Source of the DNA: VAZQ01 sp963702695
GTDB taxonomy: Bacteria; Pseudomonadota; Alphaproteobacteria; Rhizobiales; Xanthobacteraceae
DNA: 64,000 bases
Direction of reading: 5' to 3'
Assembly: GCA_963702695.1 (NCBI GenBank)
Contig: CAVPDS010000003.1
Location: forward strand, 124,001-188,000
The notes beneath the pieces were generated by a model. It made no database searches. It was not told where the DNA came from and saw only the letters and a program-made list of their open reading frames with translations. The translations under genes were made by a program, and so were the position numbers. Shown here one piece after another: positions 8,887 through 16,846 of the stretch (the first letter of the stretch is position 1; every line of letters starts with the position of its first letter).

Positions 8887-9488
8887 TCTGGGGTCCTTTT
8901 CAAAAAAATACGGTTCGGCTCGCCTGTTCGGGCAACGTGGCATTGATTTCCCACCCGAATCCTAACGAGGTGCTACCGCGTTCGCGACGCTATTTGAAGT
9001 TGAACCTTTAGGCTGTTTCCGCCTGAACGTCCGGCATATGCTCGCGAAGAGGACAATTTGCGAAGTCGCTTCTTCGGCGGGTGGATTGGCATCGAAAGCT
9101 GTCGCGCACGTGCTCACTCGCCAGTGGTCGTACCTGCACGACGTGCGCACGGGAGACGATAGTCAGCCCCGCCCCGGGGAATCGAGATTCACGACTACAG
9201 GACAGCACCCCTTGTCCCGTTTTGCAACGCTGGCATGCCGAACATGATGCATCAGGATCAAGATCGATGTCGATAAGGATTGACCGCGGCATTGATGCCT
9301 CGGCTCGCGTCCGGGCTAGGTCGTGCTCGTTCCGGATAGCCGGAGGCAGTGGCAGGAGGAGAGACATCGACCCATTCGCATCGGCTCATGCGCGGAGGTC
9401 TGCTGGCGCTTTCCTGGATGCTCGATTAACCTAGCGTCCGCATCAGCCTCCGAAATCAATCAAGAGCGGCTGAGCGGGAGGAGCATCC
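8887..9488. other. Intergenic stretch of about 600 bases, no gene recognised
   Basis: Open frames exist on both strands (for example minus 9008-9367, Cys-rich), but none resembles a known family or has a convincing start. The divergent promoters of the OLD-like gene and of the dehydrogenase pair must lie here. Confidence 0.5.
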
Positions 9489-10049
9489 ATGGACGACATT
9501 GCACGGCGGGGCTTCGTCAAGAGCGCAACTTTAGGGGCACTCGCCTTCACGGTCGGCGGGGTCGAGGTGCTTCTGACCCCGAACCAGGCGCGTGCGCAGG
9601 GCGTGCCATTCAAGACCTTGCGGATGGATGAGGTCGCAACGCTTGAGGCGATCGGCGAGACGCTCGCGATCGGCGCGCGGCAGGCCGGAATTTCCCACTT
9701 CGTCGACCAGCAGCTCTCGGTGCCGCCGGAGGAGGCCCTGTTGTCGATCCGGGTCAGCGAAGCCCGCCCGCCCTACGTCAACTTCTATCGCGCCGCGCTG
9801 GGTGGAATCGAGCGCGCGAGCCAGGGGCTGCATCAGCGCAAGTTTTCCGAACTGAGCGCGGCGGAGCAGCACGACTTCGTTGATCTGCTGCGCCAGAGCA
9901 AGCTCCAACCCTGGCAGGGCCCCTCCCAGGGTGGCGTCTATCTGACGCTCCGCAACGACGCGATCGACGTCGCCTATGGCACTGTCGAAGGGTTCGCTCG
10001 GCTGGGGGTACCTTACATGCCGCACATCCTGCCCGAGAGGAACTGGTGA
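9489..10049 (+). CDS. Gluconate 2-dehydrogenase subunit 3 family protein
   Basis: A 186-residue protein beginning MDDIARRGFVKSATLG, a twin-arginine (Tat) signal with cleavage near QARAQG. The rest matches the small subunit 3 family that accompanies membrane-bound GMC-type dehydrogenases and helps their export or assembly: DEVATLEAIGETL near residues 46-59, then helical blocks. It is preceded by GGGAGGAG, and its stop is separated by one base from the start of the GMC flavoprotein gene, so the two are translated together. Confidence 0.85.
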   Translation: MDDIARRGFVKSATLGALAFTVGGVEVLLTPNQARAQGVPFKTLRMDEVATLEAIGETLAIGARQAGISHFVDQQLSVPPEEALLSIRVSEARPPYVNFYRAALGGIERASQGLHQRKFSELSAAEQHDFVDLLRQSKLQPWQGPSQGGVYLTLRNDAIDVAYGTVEGFARLGVPYMPHILPERNW

Positions 10050-10050
10050 C

Positions 10051-11628
10051 ATGGCGACACACGAGAAAGTCGATGCCGTCATCGTCGGCGCGGGCGCGGC
10101 GGGAGGCGTTTACGCCGCCGTGCTCACGCGCGCCGGCAAGAAGGTCGTGGTGCTGGAGAAGGGGCCGGACTGGAAGCTGACCGATCTTGTCAGCTCCGAC
10201 ATCTGGGGCCGCCGGCTGCGGAAGGCGAGCCCGGCCACGGTTCTTGAAGGCCGCGATCCGGTCGGCAAGGCCTCCGACCACGGCTGGGGGACTGGTGGCG
10301 CCGCGCTGCACTATTCCGCCAATTTTCCCCGCCTGCTGCCGACCGACTTCAACATCAAGAGCACGCACGGCCGCGCCCTCGATTGGCCAATTTCCTACAC
10401 CGACGTTGCGCCCTATTACGACAAGGCCGCCCGCGAGATCGGCGTGTCGGGCGATGCCAAGGCCGAAGAGCGCTGGCGGCCACCCGGCGAGCCTTATCCA
10501 ATGCCGCCGCTCAAGACCTTCCGCCATGGCGAAGTGTGGGTGAAGGGATTCAATTCAGTCGGCATCGAAGTGGCTCGGGGAGCGGTCGGCGTCAACAGCA
10601 CGGAGTACAAGGGACGCGCGGCCTGCATTCACGACGGCTGGTGCGGCGCGGGCTGTCCGATCGGCGCGCTTGCCAATCCGCAAGCAACGATGCTCGGCGA
10701 GGCTCGCAAGAAGGGCGCCGAGCTGCGGCCGTTCAGCTCGGTCTCGCGGGTGCTGACCAATGCGCAGGGAACCCGGGTGACTGGCGTCGAATATCACGAC
10801 GCCAAGGGCGAGCTCCAGGTGCAGGAGGCGAGCGTCGTGGTGCTGGCGGCGTTCGCATCGCAGAATCCGCGCATCATGTTCAACTCTGCGACCGACAAGC
10901 ATCCCAAGGGTCTCTCCAATGCGAGTGGACTGCTCGGCAAATATGTGATGGCGCATGCCGGCACCGGGCTCTCGGCGATCTTCGACGAGGATCTGGAGAA
11001 CCACATGGGATCGTTCGGTTATCAGTTCGTCTCCTACGACCGGCATCCCAAGACGACCCGCAAAGGCGCGTTCGGCTCGACATTCTGGAACACCGGTGCG
11101 GCATCGAAGCCGACCGATACGCGCGGCCTCGCCAACGTGCGCACCGATCTGTTCGGGAAGGAGCTCGACGAGTTCCTCAGAGGCAAGGCGCGCGGGCTCT
11201 CGCGCATTACCGCCATCTGCGAAGACCTGCCGGATATCGAGAACCGGATGGAACTCGCCTCCGAGAAGGACGAGTTCGGCCTGCCGCTCATCCGCATCAT
11301 CCACAACTACAATCAGGACGTGATCGGGCTGTCGAAGGCGGCGATCGCGGAAGGCATCGAGATTGCCAAAGGTGCCGGCGCCAAGGAAATCCGACCCGGA
11401 GGCCGGATCGGGCCACAGCACCTGCTCGGCGGCACCATCATGGGCAAGACCGTGAACGATTTCGTGGTCGACAGCTATGGCCAGAGCCACGAACTGACGA
11501 ACCTGTTTATCGCCGGGTGCGGAATTTTCCCGACCATCAGCTCGCAGAACCCAACCTTCACGCTGTACGCGCTGTCATTCAGAGGGGCCGACCAGTTGGC
11601 GGGCAATTGGAGCAGCATCGCCGGTTGA
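10051..11628 (+). CDS. GMC-family FAD-dependent dehydrogenase (large subunit)
   Basis: A 525-residue flavoprotein. The ADP-binding motif VDAVIVGAGAAGGVYAAVL is at residues 7-25. The GMC C-terminal domain has GPQHLLGGTIMG (active-site His region) and SSQNPTFTLYALSFRGA (second active-site position is Asn, as in many gluconate- and fructose-type dehydrogenases). A Cys-rich insert (CIHDGWCGAGCPIGA, about residues 192-206) is typical of the membrane-bound sugar/alcohol dehydrogenase large subunits. The enzyme would oxidise a sugar, sugar acid or alcohol in the periplasm after Tat export with subunit 3. The usual third subunit, a multi-heme cytochrome c, is not adjacent. The substrate is unknown. 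Confidence 0.88.
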   Translation: MATHEKVDAVIVGAGAAGGVYAAVLTRAGKKVVVLEKGPDWKLTDLVSSDIWGRRLRKASPATVLEGRDPVGKASDHGWGTGGAALHYSANFPRLLPTDFNIKSTHGRALDWPISYTDVAPYYDKAAREIGVSGDAKAEERWRPPGEPYPMPPLKTFRHGEVWVKGFNSVGIEVARGAVGVNSTEYKGRAACIHDGWCGAGCPIGALANPQATMLGEARKKGAELRPFSSVSRVLTNAQGTRVTGVEYHDAKGELQVQEASVVVLAAFASQNPRIMFNSATDKHPKGLSNASGLLGKYVMAHAGTGLSAIFDEDLENHMGSFGYQFVSYDRHPKTTRKGAFGSTFWNTGAASKPTDTRGLANVRTDLFGKELDEFLRGKARGLSRITAICEDLPDIENRMELASEKDEFGLPLIRIIHNYNQDVIGLSKAAIAEGIEIAKGAGAKEIRPGGRIGPQHLLGGTIMGKTVNDFVVDSYGQSHELTNLFIAGCGIFPTISSQNPTFTLYALSFRGADQLAGNWSSIAG

Positions 11629-11773
11629 TGCCCGGGGAGAAACTACTACGGCACCGGAAATCTGTGATTGTCGGCTGCCCGCGCCGGCTTGCGTCTGCCT
11701 GGCAAACTTTCGGGGGCGGTTCATCTCCGTAAGTAGGCCAGCCGCCCGGCGGCATCGATATCGGGAGTTTGCG

Positions 11774-12748
11774 ATGAAACTTCATGTCTTCTTTGCGCTT
11801 GCCGTCATGGCCGCCGTCGGCGTCGCATCGGCCGATGCGCAGCCTGCTGCGAATACGATCGACGCTCACCTCGCGGCCGCCAAGAAGGCCGCCGGCTTCG
11901 ATTTCCCCGGCTTGCTGGGCGCAATCTGCGTCGCCCCGCGGAACGCCCCGACACGGGACGTGAAGCCGGCGCCGCCACCGCCCGATCGGGCAAGGTGGTA
12001 CACCGAGCCGGCAAGGGTATTCGACGACGTATATTTCGTCGGCACGAAGGATCGTTCGTCCTGGGCGCTGACTACCAGCGACGGAATCATCCTGATCGAC
12101 ACGACCTACGAGTTCGAAGCCGAGGACGTGATCGTCGGTGGCTTGAAAAAGCTCGGCCTCGATCCCGCCACCGTGAAATACGTCATCATTTCGCACGCCC
12201 ATGCGGGCGAGGTCGGCGGCGCCAAGCTGATGCAGAGCCGATTCGGTTCCCGCATCGTCATTGGCGAGGGCGATTGGGAGACGATCGAAAAATCCGTCAA
12301 TCAATTTCCGAACGGCAAGCCCAAACGCGATATCGTCGCCATGGACGGCCAGAAGATCACGCTTGGCGACAGGACGGTGACGCTGGTGCTGATGCCGGGC
12401 CACACACCCGGGACGGTTTCCATGATCTTCCAGGTGAAGGATAACGGCACGCCGCTGACGGTCGCCTATTCGGGCGGCACCGAGTTCAATTTCGTCAACG
12501 ACGTGCCGCATTTCGACACCTACATCAATTCCGCGCGCAAATTTGCGGCCGCCGCCGCCGCCGCCGGCGCCACCGTCCTGATGACAAACCAATCGGAATT
12601 TGACAACGCGGCTTCCAAGATCAGGATGCTGGCGTCGCGCCGTCCCGGAGAGCCGCATCCGTTAAACCTCGGCCTCGACGCGGTGCAGCGCTATTTCAAG
12701 GTGTTTGACGAATGCGCACAGGTGGCGCGGCTAAAGCTGCTCAGGTAG
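11774..12748 (+). CDS. Secreted metallo-beta-lactamase-fold protein with degenerate zinc site
   Basis: A 324-residue protein with a signal peptide (MKLHVFFALAVMAAVGVASADA). It resembles subclass-B3-like MBL-fold hydrolases: SHAH motif at about 139-142, PGHTPGTVSMIF with the conserved His around 211, and a C-terminal TNQSEFDNA block. However, the HxHxDH signature reads H-A-H-A-G-E, and the usual NHPxxD histidine is Gln (NQSEFD). Three expected metal ligands are therefore altered, and the protein may be non-catalytic or use a different site. GGGAG precedes the start. It follows the dehydrogenase pair by 145 bases and may be separately transcribed. Confidence 0.75.
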   Translation: MKLHVFFALAVMAAVGVASADAQPAANTIDAHLAAAKKAAGFDFPGLLGAICVAPRNAPTRDVKPAPPPPDRARWYTEPARVFDDVYFVGTKDRSSWALTTSDGIILIDTTYEFEAEDVIVGGLKKLGLDPATVKYVIISHAHAGEVGGAKLMQSRFGSRIVIGEGDWETIEKSVNQFPNGKPKRDIVAMDGQKITLGDRTVTLVLMPGHTPGTVSMIFQVKDNGTPLTVAYSGGTEFNFVNDVPHFDTYINSARKFAAAAAAAGATVLMTNQSEFDNAASKIRMLASRRPGEPHPLNLGLDAVQRYFKVFDECAQVARLKLLR

Positions 12749-12964
12749 CAATCGGAGTCGATCCGACGCCCCCAGTAGGGAAGCGTTTCAGTTGATTCTA
12801 ACGGCGTCAGCTAAACGAATGAATGGTCCGGCCTTGCTCCCTGCCCCTCAGTGAAGCTGGGGCGGGGTTGATATTAATTGTCTGAACATCGATAATACTT
12901 ACGCCGTATTGGGGACGCCGGCCCTAATAAATTGAATAATATTTCGCCCACCCGGCAATGAATA
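12749..12964. other. AT-richer intergenic region upstream of a FixK box
   Basis: This non-coding stretch is clearly more AT-rich than its surroundings and leads to the FixK-type box at 12965. No gene is seen. Confidence 0.5.
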
Positions 12965-12978
12965 TTGACGCAAATCAA
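12965..12978 (+). promoter_or_regulatory. FixK/FNR-type box upstream of uspA-like gene 1
   Basis: TTGACGCAAATCAA matches TTGA-N6-TCAA, the recognition sequence of FixK/FNR regulators. Its centre lies about 171 bases before the ATG at 13143, so a transcript starting near 13013 would have a leader of about 130 bases. Confidence 0.65.
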
Positions 12979-13142
12979 TCCGAAAGCCGACGCGACGGTC
13001 TACTTTTCTTCTGTTGCCATCTGTCTGTCAAAGCACGAGTTTTGATCTCGTGGGCAACTTGTGGGGATGCCGCCGTCTTACAGTGATCGGCCCAAACTTC
13101 CGGTTCAAGGGCGGCGCTCATAGCGGCACGGAGAGAGTAACG

Positions 13143-13970
13143 ATGATTAAGGATCTGATCGTCAACCTTTCGATCGATGGAACCGATAGCGAAACTGTTG
13201 ACTATGCGATCTCATGCGCGCGCACTTTCGATGCCCATCTTGCCGCTGTCGCGTTTGCCTACGAGGCTGTCCCGGCAGCCATGCTCGGCAACGACGCGCT
13301 TCCTGAATTGTTCGAGCAAATGCAGAAGGAGGCGGAGGACTCCGCAAAGGCGGCAGTTGCCAAATTCGAAGAGGCGACGCGCGGTTCGGGCCTTTCCTTC
13401 GAATCGCGCTGGATCTCCACCAGCTTCGTCGGCACCGGCGATCTGTTCGGTCGCATCGCGCGCCGGTTTGACCTTTCGGTCGTTCGGCAGGTCGAGCCTG
13501 ACAGAAATACGCCTGCCCCTCTGATTATTGAGGCGGCTCTGTTCGACGCCGGACGCCCGATGCTGGTCGTGCCCTACATCCAGCGGGCGGGCATGAAGCT
13601 CGATCGGATCATGGTCTGCTGGGATGGAAGCCGCAGCGCCGCCCGCGCAGTCGGTGATGCCATGCCGTTTCTCACTCGGGCGAAGGCCGTCGAGGTCGTT
13701 GTCATTGGTGATCGGGTCAAGAGCAAGGAAATTCCGGGAGCGGACATGGCCCACCATCTCGTCCGCCACGGGGTGAAGGTCGAAGTCAATGAAATTATTG
13801 CGACCGATATTGATGCGGCCGATGTCATCCTCTCCCACGCGTCGGATTCGGCGACCGATTTCATGGTGATGGGTGGATACGGACATTCGAGATTGCGGGA
13901 GTTCGTGCTGGGCGGCGTCACACGGAGCATTCTCTCGACCATGACGATCCCCACTCTGATGTCGCACTGA
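13143..13970 (+). CDS. Universal stress protein, tandem UspA domains
   Basis: A 275-residue protein with two UspA-type domains (about 1-140 and 150-275). The second ends in the nucleotide-binding signature GGYGHSRLREFVLGGVTRSIL (G-2x-G-9x-G-S/T). The start at ATG 13143 follows GGAGAGAGTAACG; the frame is open upstream to 13014, but the upstream part has no Usp character. Such tandem Usp proteins are typical members of FixK/FNR-controlled microoxic regulons, and a matching box lies upstream. Confidence 0.85.
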   Translation: MIKDLIVNLSIDGTDSETVDYAISCARTFDAHLAAVAFAYEAVPAAMLGNDALPELFEQMQKEAEDSAKAAVAKFEEATRGSGLSFESRWISTSFVGTGDLFGRIARRFDLSVVRQVEPDRNTPAPLIIEAALFDAGRPMLVVPYIQRAGMKLDRIMVCWDGSRSAARAVGDAMPFLTRAKAVEVVVIGDRVKSKEIPGADMAHHLVRHGVKVEVNEIIATDIDAADVILSHASDSATDFMVMGGYGHSRLREFVLGGVTRSILSTMTIPTLMSH

Positions 13971-14137
13971 GGGGAAGGCGGCCGGAAGAGCGGACTGGAC
14001 AATGCTCACATTCCAGTTGAACGGCGAATCCGCGCAATATTCGGAATATGCTGCGGCGAAGCGCTGCTGTGGGCGTTGCGAGGCCTTTCTGTCTCAGCGG
14101 AAGCGTTTCGTTGATCCTGCTGTTAAGTTATTGTCGT

Positions 14138-14223
14138 ATGTCCACTTATCGTCTCGATAAACTCCTTGCGCTGCGATCGGTTGTGCTCGCCGGCGCGAGC
14201 CCGCGCGAAGGATCGCTCGGATT
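14138..14223 (+). pseudogene. N-terminal remnant of an ADP-forming acyl-CoA synthetase / CoA-binding protein
   Basis: From ATG 14138 the frame reads MSTYRLDKLLALRSVVLAGASPREGSLG in two adjacent motifs (start through LLALRS, then VVLAGASPREGSLG). This is the N-terminus of the CoA-binding domain of ADP-forming acetate-CoA ligases, often fused to a GNAT domain in Bradyrhizobium. After about 28 residues the similarity stops and the frame soon ends (14320). The 600 to 900 residue enzyme is missing, so this is a deletion remnant. It lies between Usp gene 1 and the FixL-like gene. Confidence 0.6.
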
Positions 14224-14479
14224 TCATATCCACGATGATTCAAACGATGCCGACACCTGTGTTGCCGGTATCTCCGTCGTCAAGTCGGCTGATGCGGGTC
14301 AGAGGGACACAGAGGTTTAGTTTGGAAGGAGCGTCCAGATTCAGAAAATCGTCGCCTCGCGCTTCCCTCTAGTCGGGCAACTTGCGGTCCTGGGCGCAGA
14401 GAGATCAGGACATTTTGCGAAAATTCCGCTATCCTGCCGGACAGGCGTCCTGGGACCTGCTCCCAGGTAGTGTTTGTTC

Positions 14480-15460
14480 GTGGCAATTCAAAATTCGATG
14501 GCCGATCACTCATTTCGCTTTGCGACCCCGATCGCCGATCTGCTCGATTCGAAGCGCCGGACGGACCGACTTATGGTGAGGTACGGCGTCGCACTGGCAT
14601 GCGCTGCTCTGGCGTTTGGTGTCCGCATCGCGTTGGCTCCCTGGCTGCAGGAAACCTCCGTCTTTCTTCTGTACGTCCCGGCGGTGGTCGTTGCGAGCGC
14701 GATCGGCGGAGCCGGCCCCGGATTGATGGCGACGGCGGTTGGCCTCGCGGTCGGGACGTTGGTCGTCGCGGGCTTTCCGCAACTGACCCACTCGCAGATT
14801 GCTGACGCGGCCCTGTTTGCCGGCGTCGGCGTCGGAATAGCGGTCTGGGGCGGCCGGCTCATGGACAAGCGCCAGCACGCGCTCGCAATGACGGAAGACC
14901 TGCTCACCGGCTTCATTCGCGATCTGACCGAACGGCAAAAAACCGAAGCGCGGCTGCAGGAACTGCAGACCGAACTGGTCCACATCTCGCGCCTGACGGC
15001 GATGGGCGAGATGGCGCAGGCGTTGGCCCATGAGCTCAATCAGCCGCTGTCAGCCATCGCCAATTATCTGAAGGGATTGCGGCGGCTGTTCGAAAGCAAA
15101 TCGGACGAGGATTCGGCGATCGTATGCGACGCCACGGGCAGGGCCGCCGAGCAATCCATTCGAGCGGGCCAAATCATTCGCCGGCTGCGAGACTTCGTTG
15201 CCCGCGGCGAAAGCGAGCGCCTCCTGGCCATCATCGTCGCCGATTCAGGCTCCGGGATCACCGAGGAAGTCGCTTCCCACCTATTTCAGCCCTTCATCAC
15301 CACCAAGGCGCATGGGATGGGCGTCGGACTCTCCATCTCCCGCACCATCATAGAAGCTCATGGTGGCCACATCGAAGCCGAGCCAAACCCGGGCGGGGGA
15401 ACGGTTTTCCGTTTCACGCTCCGCGCGGTGAGCAAGGAGGATCTGGTCGATGCCGGATGA
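14480..15460 (+). CDS. FixL-like sensor histidine kinase with apparent internal deletions
   Basis: A 326-residue kinase homologous to FixL. Residues 35-125 hold membrane segments of a DUF4118-like N-terminal region. Then comes RQHALAMTEDL joined directly to LTGFIRDLTERQKTEARLQEL; in FixL a PAS (heme-binding) domain of about 100 residues sits between these. The phosphoacceptor region ALAHELNQPLSAIANYLKG is intact (His about 184). RLRDFVARGESER is followed immediately by ADSGSGI and GMGVGLSISRTIIEAHGG, so the N-box half of the ATPase domain (roughly 75 residues) is absent. Both losses preserve the frame. GTG 14480 is chosen because AGGTAG is well spaced; TTG 14474 and ATG 14498 are alternatives. 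It overlaps the fixJ-like gene by 11 bases. ATP binding is doubtful. Confidence 0.8.
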   Translation: MAIQNSMADHSFRFATPIADLLDSKRRTDRLMVRYGVALACAALAFGVRIALAPWLQETSVFLLYVPAVVVASAIGGAGPGLMATAVGLAVGTLVVAGFPQLTHSQIADAALFAGVGVGIAVWGGRLMDKRQHALAMTEDLLTGFIRDLTERQKTEARLQELQTELVHISRLTAMGEMAQALAHELNQPLSAIANYLKGLRRLFESKSDEDSAIVCDATGRAAEQSIRAGQIIRRLRDFVARGESERLLAIIVADSGSGITEEVASHLFQPFITTKAHGMGVGLSISRTIIEAHGGHIEAEPNPGGGTVFRFTLRAVSKEDLVDAG

Positions 15461-16085
15461 CGCCATCGTACATGTCATCGATGATGATGACGCGGTTCGC
15501 GATTCGCTTGGGTTCTTGCTGCGCAGCGCGAAGCTTCAAGTGAGGACCTATGAGTCTGCAAAAAGTTTTCTGCAGGTTAGTTCGACGCTCAAGTCGGGCT
15601 GCGTGATAACCGATGTGAGGATGCCCGATGTCAGCGGTATTGATCTCCTGCGCAAGCTTCGGGACCTCGACGTTCGCATTCCGGTGATCGTGATTACCGG
15701 CCACGGTGACGTTCCCCTCGCGGTCGAGGCAATGCGGATCGGCGCCTTTGATTTTCTGGAAAAGCCATTTGATGACGAAGTAATTCTAAATTCCGTGCGC
15801 AGCGCGCTAGGCCAGTGCAGCAAGGAGGCCACGCAAGGCGCGGAGAGGACGGAGATTCAAGAGCGGCTGGAAGCGCTGTCAACGCGGGAACAGGAAGTGC
15901 TCGAAGGGCTCGTGGCTGGAAAGCCCAACAAGATCATCGCCTACAACCTCGGAATAAGTCCGCGGACGGTCGAAGTTTATCGCGCCAATGTCATGACCAA
16001 AATGAACGCCGGCAGCCTTTCCGAACTGGTCCGCATGGCCTTGGTGGCGGGCGTGCTTCCGTTTGACACCGCGCTTCGCCGCTAA
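15450..16085 (+). CDS. fixJ: FixJ-like response regulator
   Basis: A 211-residue two-domain regulator. The receiver domain has acidic residues IDDDDAVRDS, phospho-acceptor Asp 55 (CVITDVRMPD), the Thr in ITGHGD and the Lys in FLEKPF. The output domain is a LuxR/FixJ helix-turn-helix (LSTREQEVLEGLVAGKPNK, then YNLGISPRTVEVYRANVM). All key residues look intact, in contrast with the shortened kinase it overlaps. In rhizobia FixJ activates fixK and nifA under low oxygen. This may be a paralogue and not the main FixJ of the organism, because its partner is defective. Confidence 0.85.
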   Translation: MPDDAIVHVIDDDDAVRDSLGFLLRSAKLQVRTYESAKSFLQVSSTLKSGCVITDVRMPDVSGIDLLRKLRDLDVRIPVIVITGHGDVPLAVEAMRIGAFDFLEKPFDDEVILNSVRSALGQCSKEATQGAERTEIQERLEALSTREQEVLEGLVAGKPNKIIAYNLGISPRTVEVYRANVMTKMNAGSLSELVRMALVAGVLPFDTALRR

Positions 16086-16090
16086 GCGGC

Positions 16091-16386
16091 TCACTTCAGG
16101 CTTAGGATATAAGCAATAACATTTACCCGCTGGTCTCGATCGAGGATCAAGTTCGGCATCAAACGATGGGGCGTCTGCAGGGCAGCGTTGAGAGCTATCG
16201 ACGTCATTCCGGGGGCATTCGCGATCGTTTCGAAGCGCGGCGCGGCGCTGTTGGGCGAGCGCGCCTGTCGCTTGTCGATGGCATGGGATTGGGCGCAGAC
16301 TTGCCGCGCCAGCGCGAGCCCCTGTGTCAGGTCATGACGCTAGCCGCACCGACGATGACGAGGCCGGATACCGGTTTGGCACACAC
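16091..16386 (-). pseudogene. Decayed c-type cytochrome gene
   Basis: The minus strand encodes a small mono-heme cytochrome c: a hydrophobic leader (KPVSGLVIVGAAS), then in a shifted frame HDLTQGLALARQV, a heme motif reading CAQSH where CxxCH is expected, ending NLILDRDQRVNVIAYILSLK before a stop at 16091-16093. Two lesions are visible. An apparent one-base loss near 16338-16341 puts the leader and mature part in different frames, and the second heme cysteine codon has become serine (16286-16288). The leader would start at GTG 16386. It is convergent with the fixJ-like gene, whose stop is 5 bases away. Confidence 0.65.
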
Positions 16387-16766
16387 GTCTTCTCACCGGG
16401 CGAATATGTTTTCGATTCGCGACGAGGATGGCGAGTTGCATACTTTCACCGTCGTCAGCGTCGAACCCGCCACCTGAGAGGGTGACGGCGAAGCTGCCCC
16501 GCGCTCCCTGACCGCGATGATACAACTGCGTTGGCTTTTTCTCCGTCGTGCCCGCGCTTGTCGCGCGCATTCACGTCTGAATTCATCAGTCACACCCAAG
16601 GCGTGATGGCCGCGCGAGCCCCGCCATGACGATGTGGCGAGCCACGGTTCAGCGCTCCTGGTCTCATTTGGTCATCCAAACGTGATGGCACCGCCCGAAG
16701 GCGGCGCAAGCTGTTGATATCACGGCGGCGGTCCGGGCGTCCGGCCAAATTCATTAGTCTAGCGAT
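16387..16766. other. Non-coding or decayed stretch between cytochrome remnant and FixK box
   Basis: About 380 bases without a convincing gene. A short plus-strand frame ending at 16477 (FSIRDEDGELHTFTVVSV) is protein-like and may be the tail of another remnant, but the family is not recognised. Confidence 0.4.
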
Positions 16767-16780
16767 TTGATCTTGGTCAA
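16767..16780 (+). promoter_or_regulatory. FixK/FNR-type box upstream of uspA-like gene 2
   Basis: TTGATCTTGGTCAA matches TTGA-N6-TCAA. It lies 66 bases before ATG 16847, a normal distance for a class II FixK/FNR-activated promoter (site centred about 41 bases before the transcript start). Confidence 0.7.
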
Positions 16781-16846
16781 ACCTCCAGGAAGGGGGCGGT
16801 GTAATTTGCCTGCTATCGAGCCGTTTTCTTTTTCGGGAGAGACTTC

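Noticed and set aside
9247..9275. Possible FixK half-site (TTGATCCTGATGCA on the minus strand)
   Set aside because: Only one half matches TTGA-N6-TCAA, so it does not meet the motif.
9008..9367. Cys-rich minus-strand reading frame resembling a regulator N-terminus
   Set aside because: No recognisable helix-turn-helix or cyclic-nucleotide fold, biased composition, and no ribosome-binding site was convincing.
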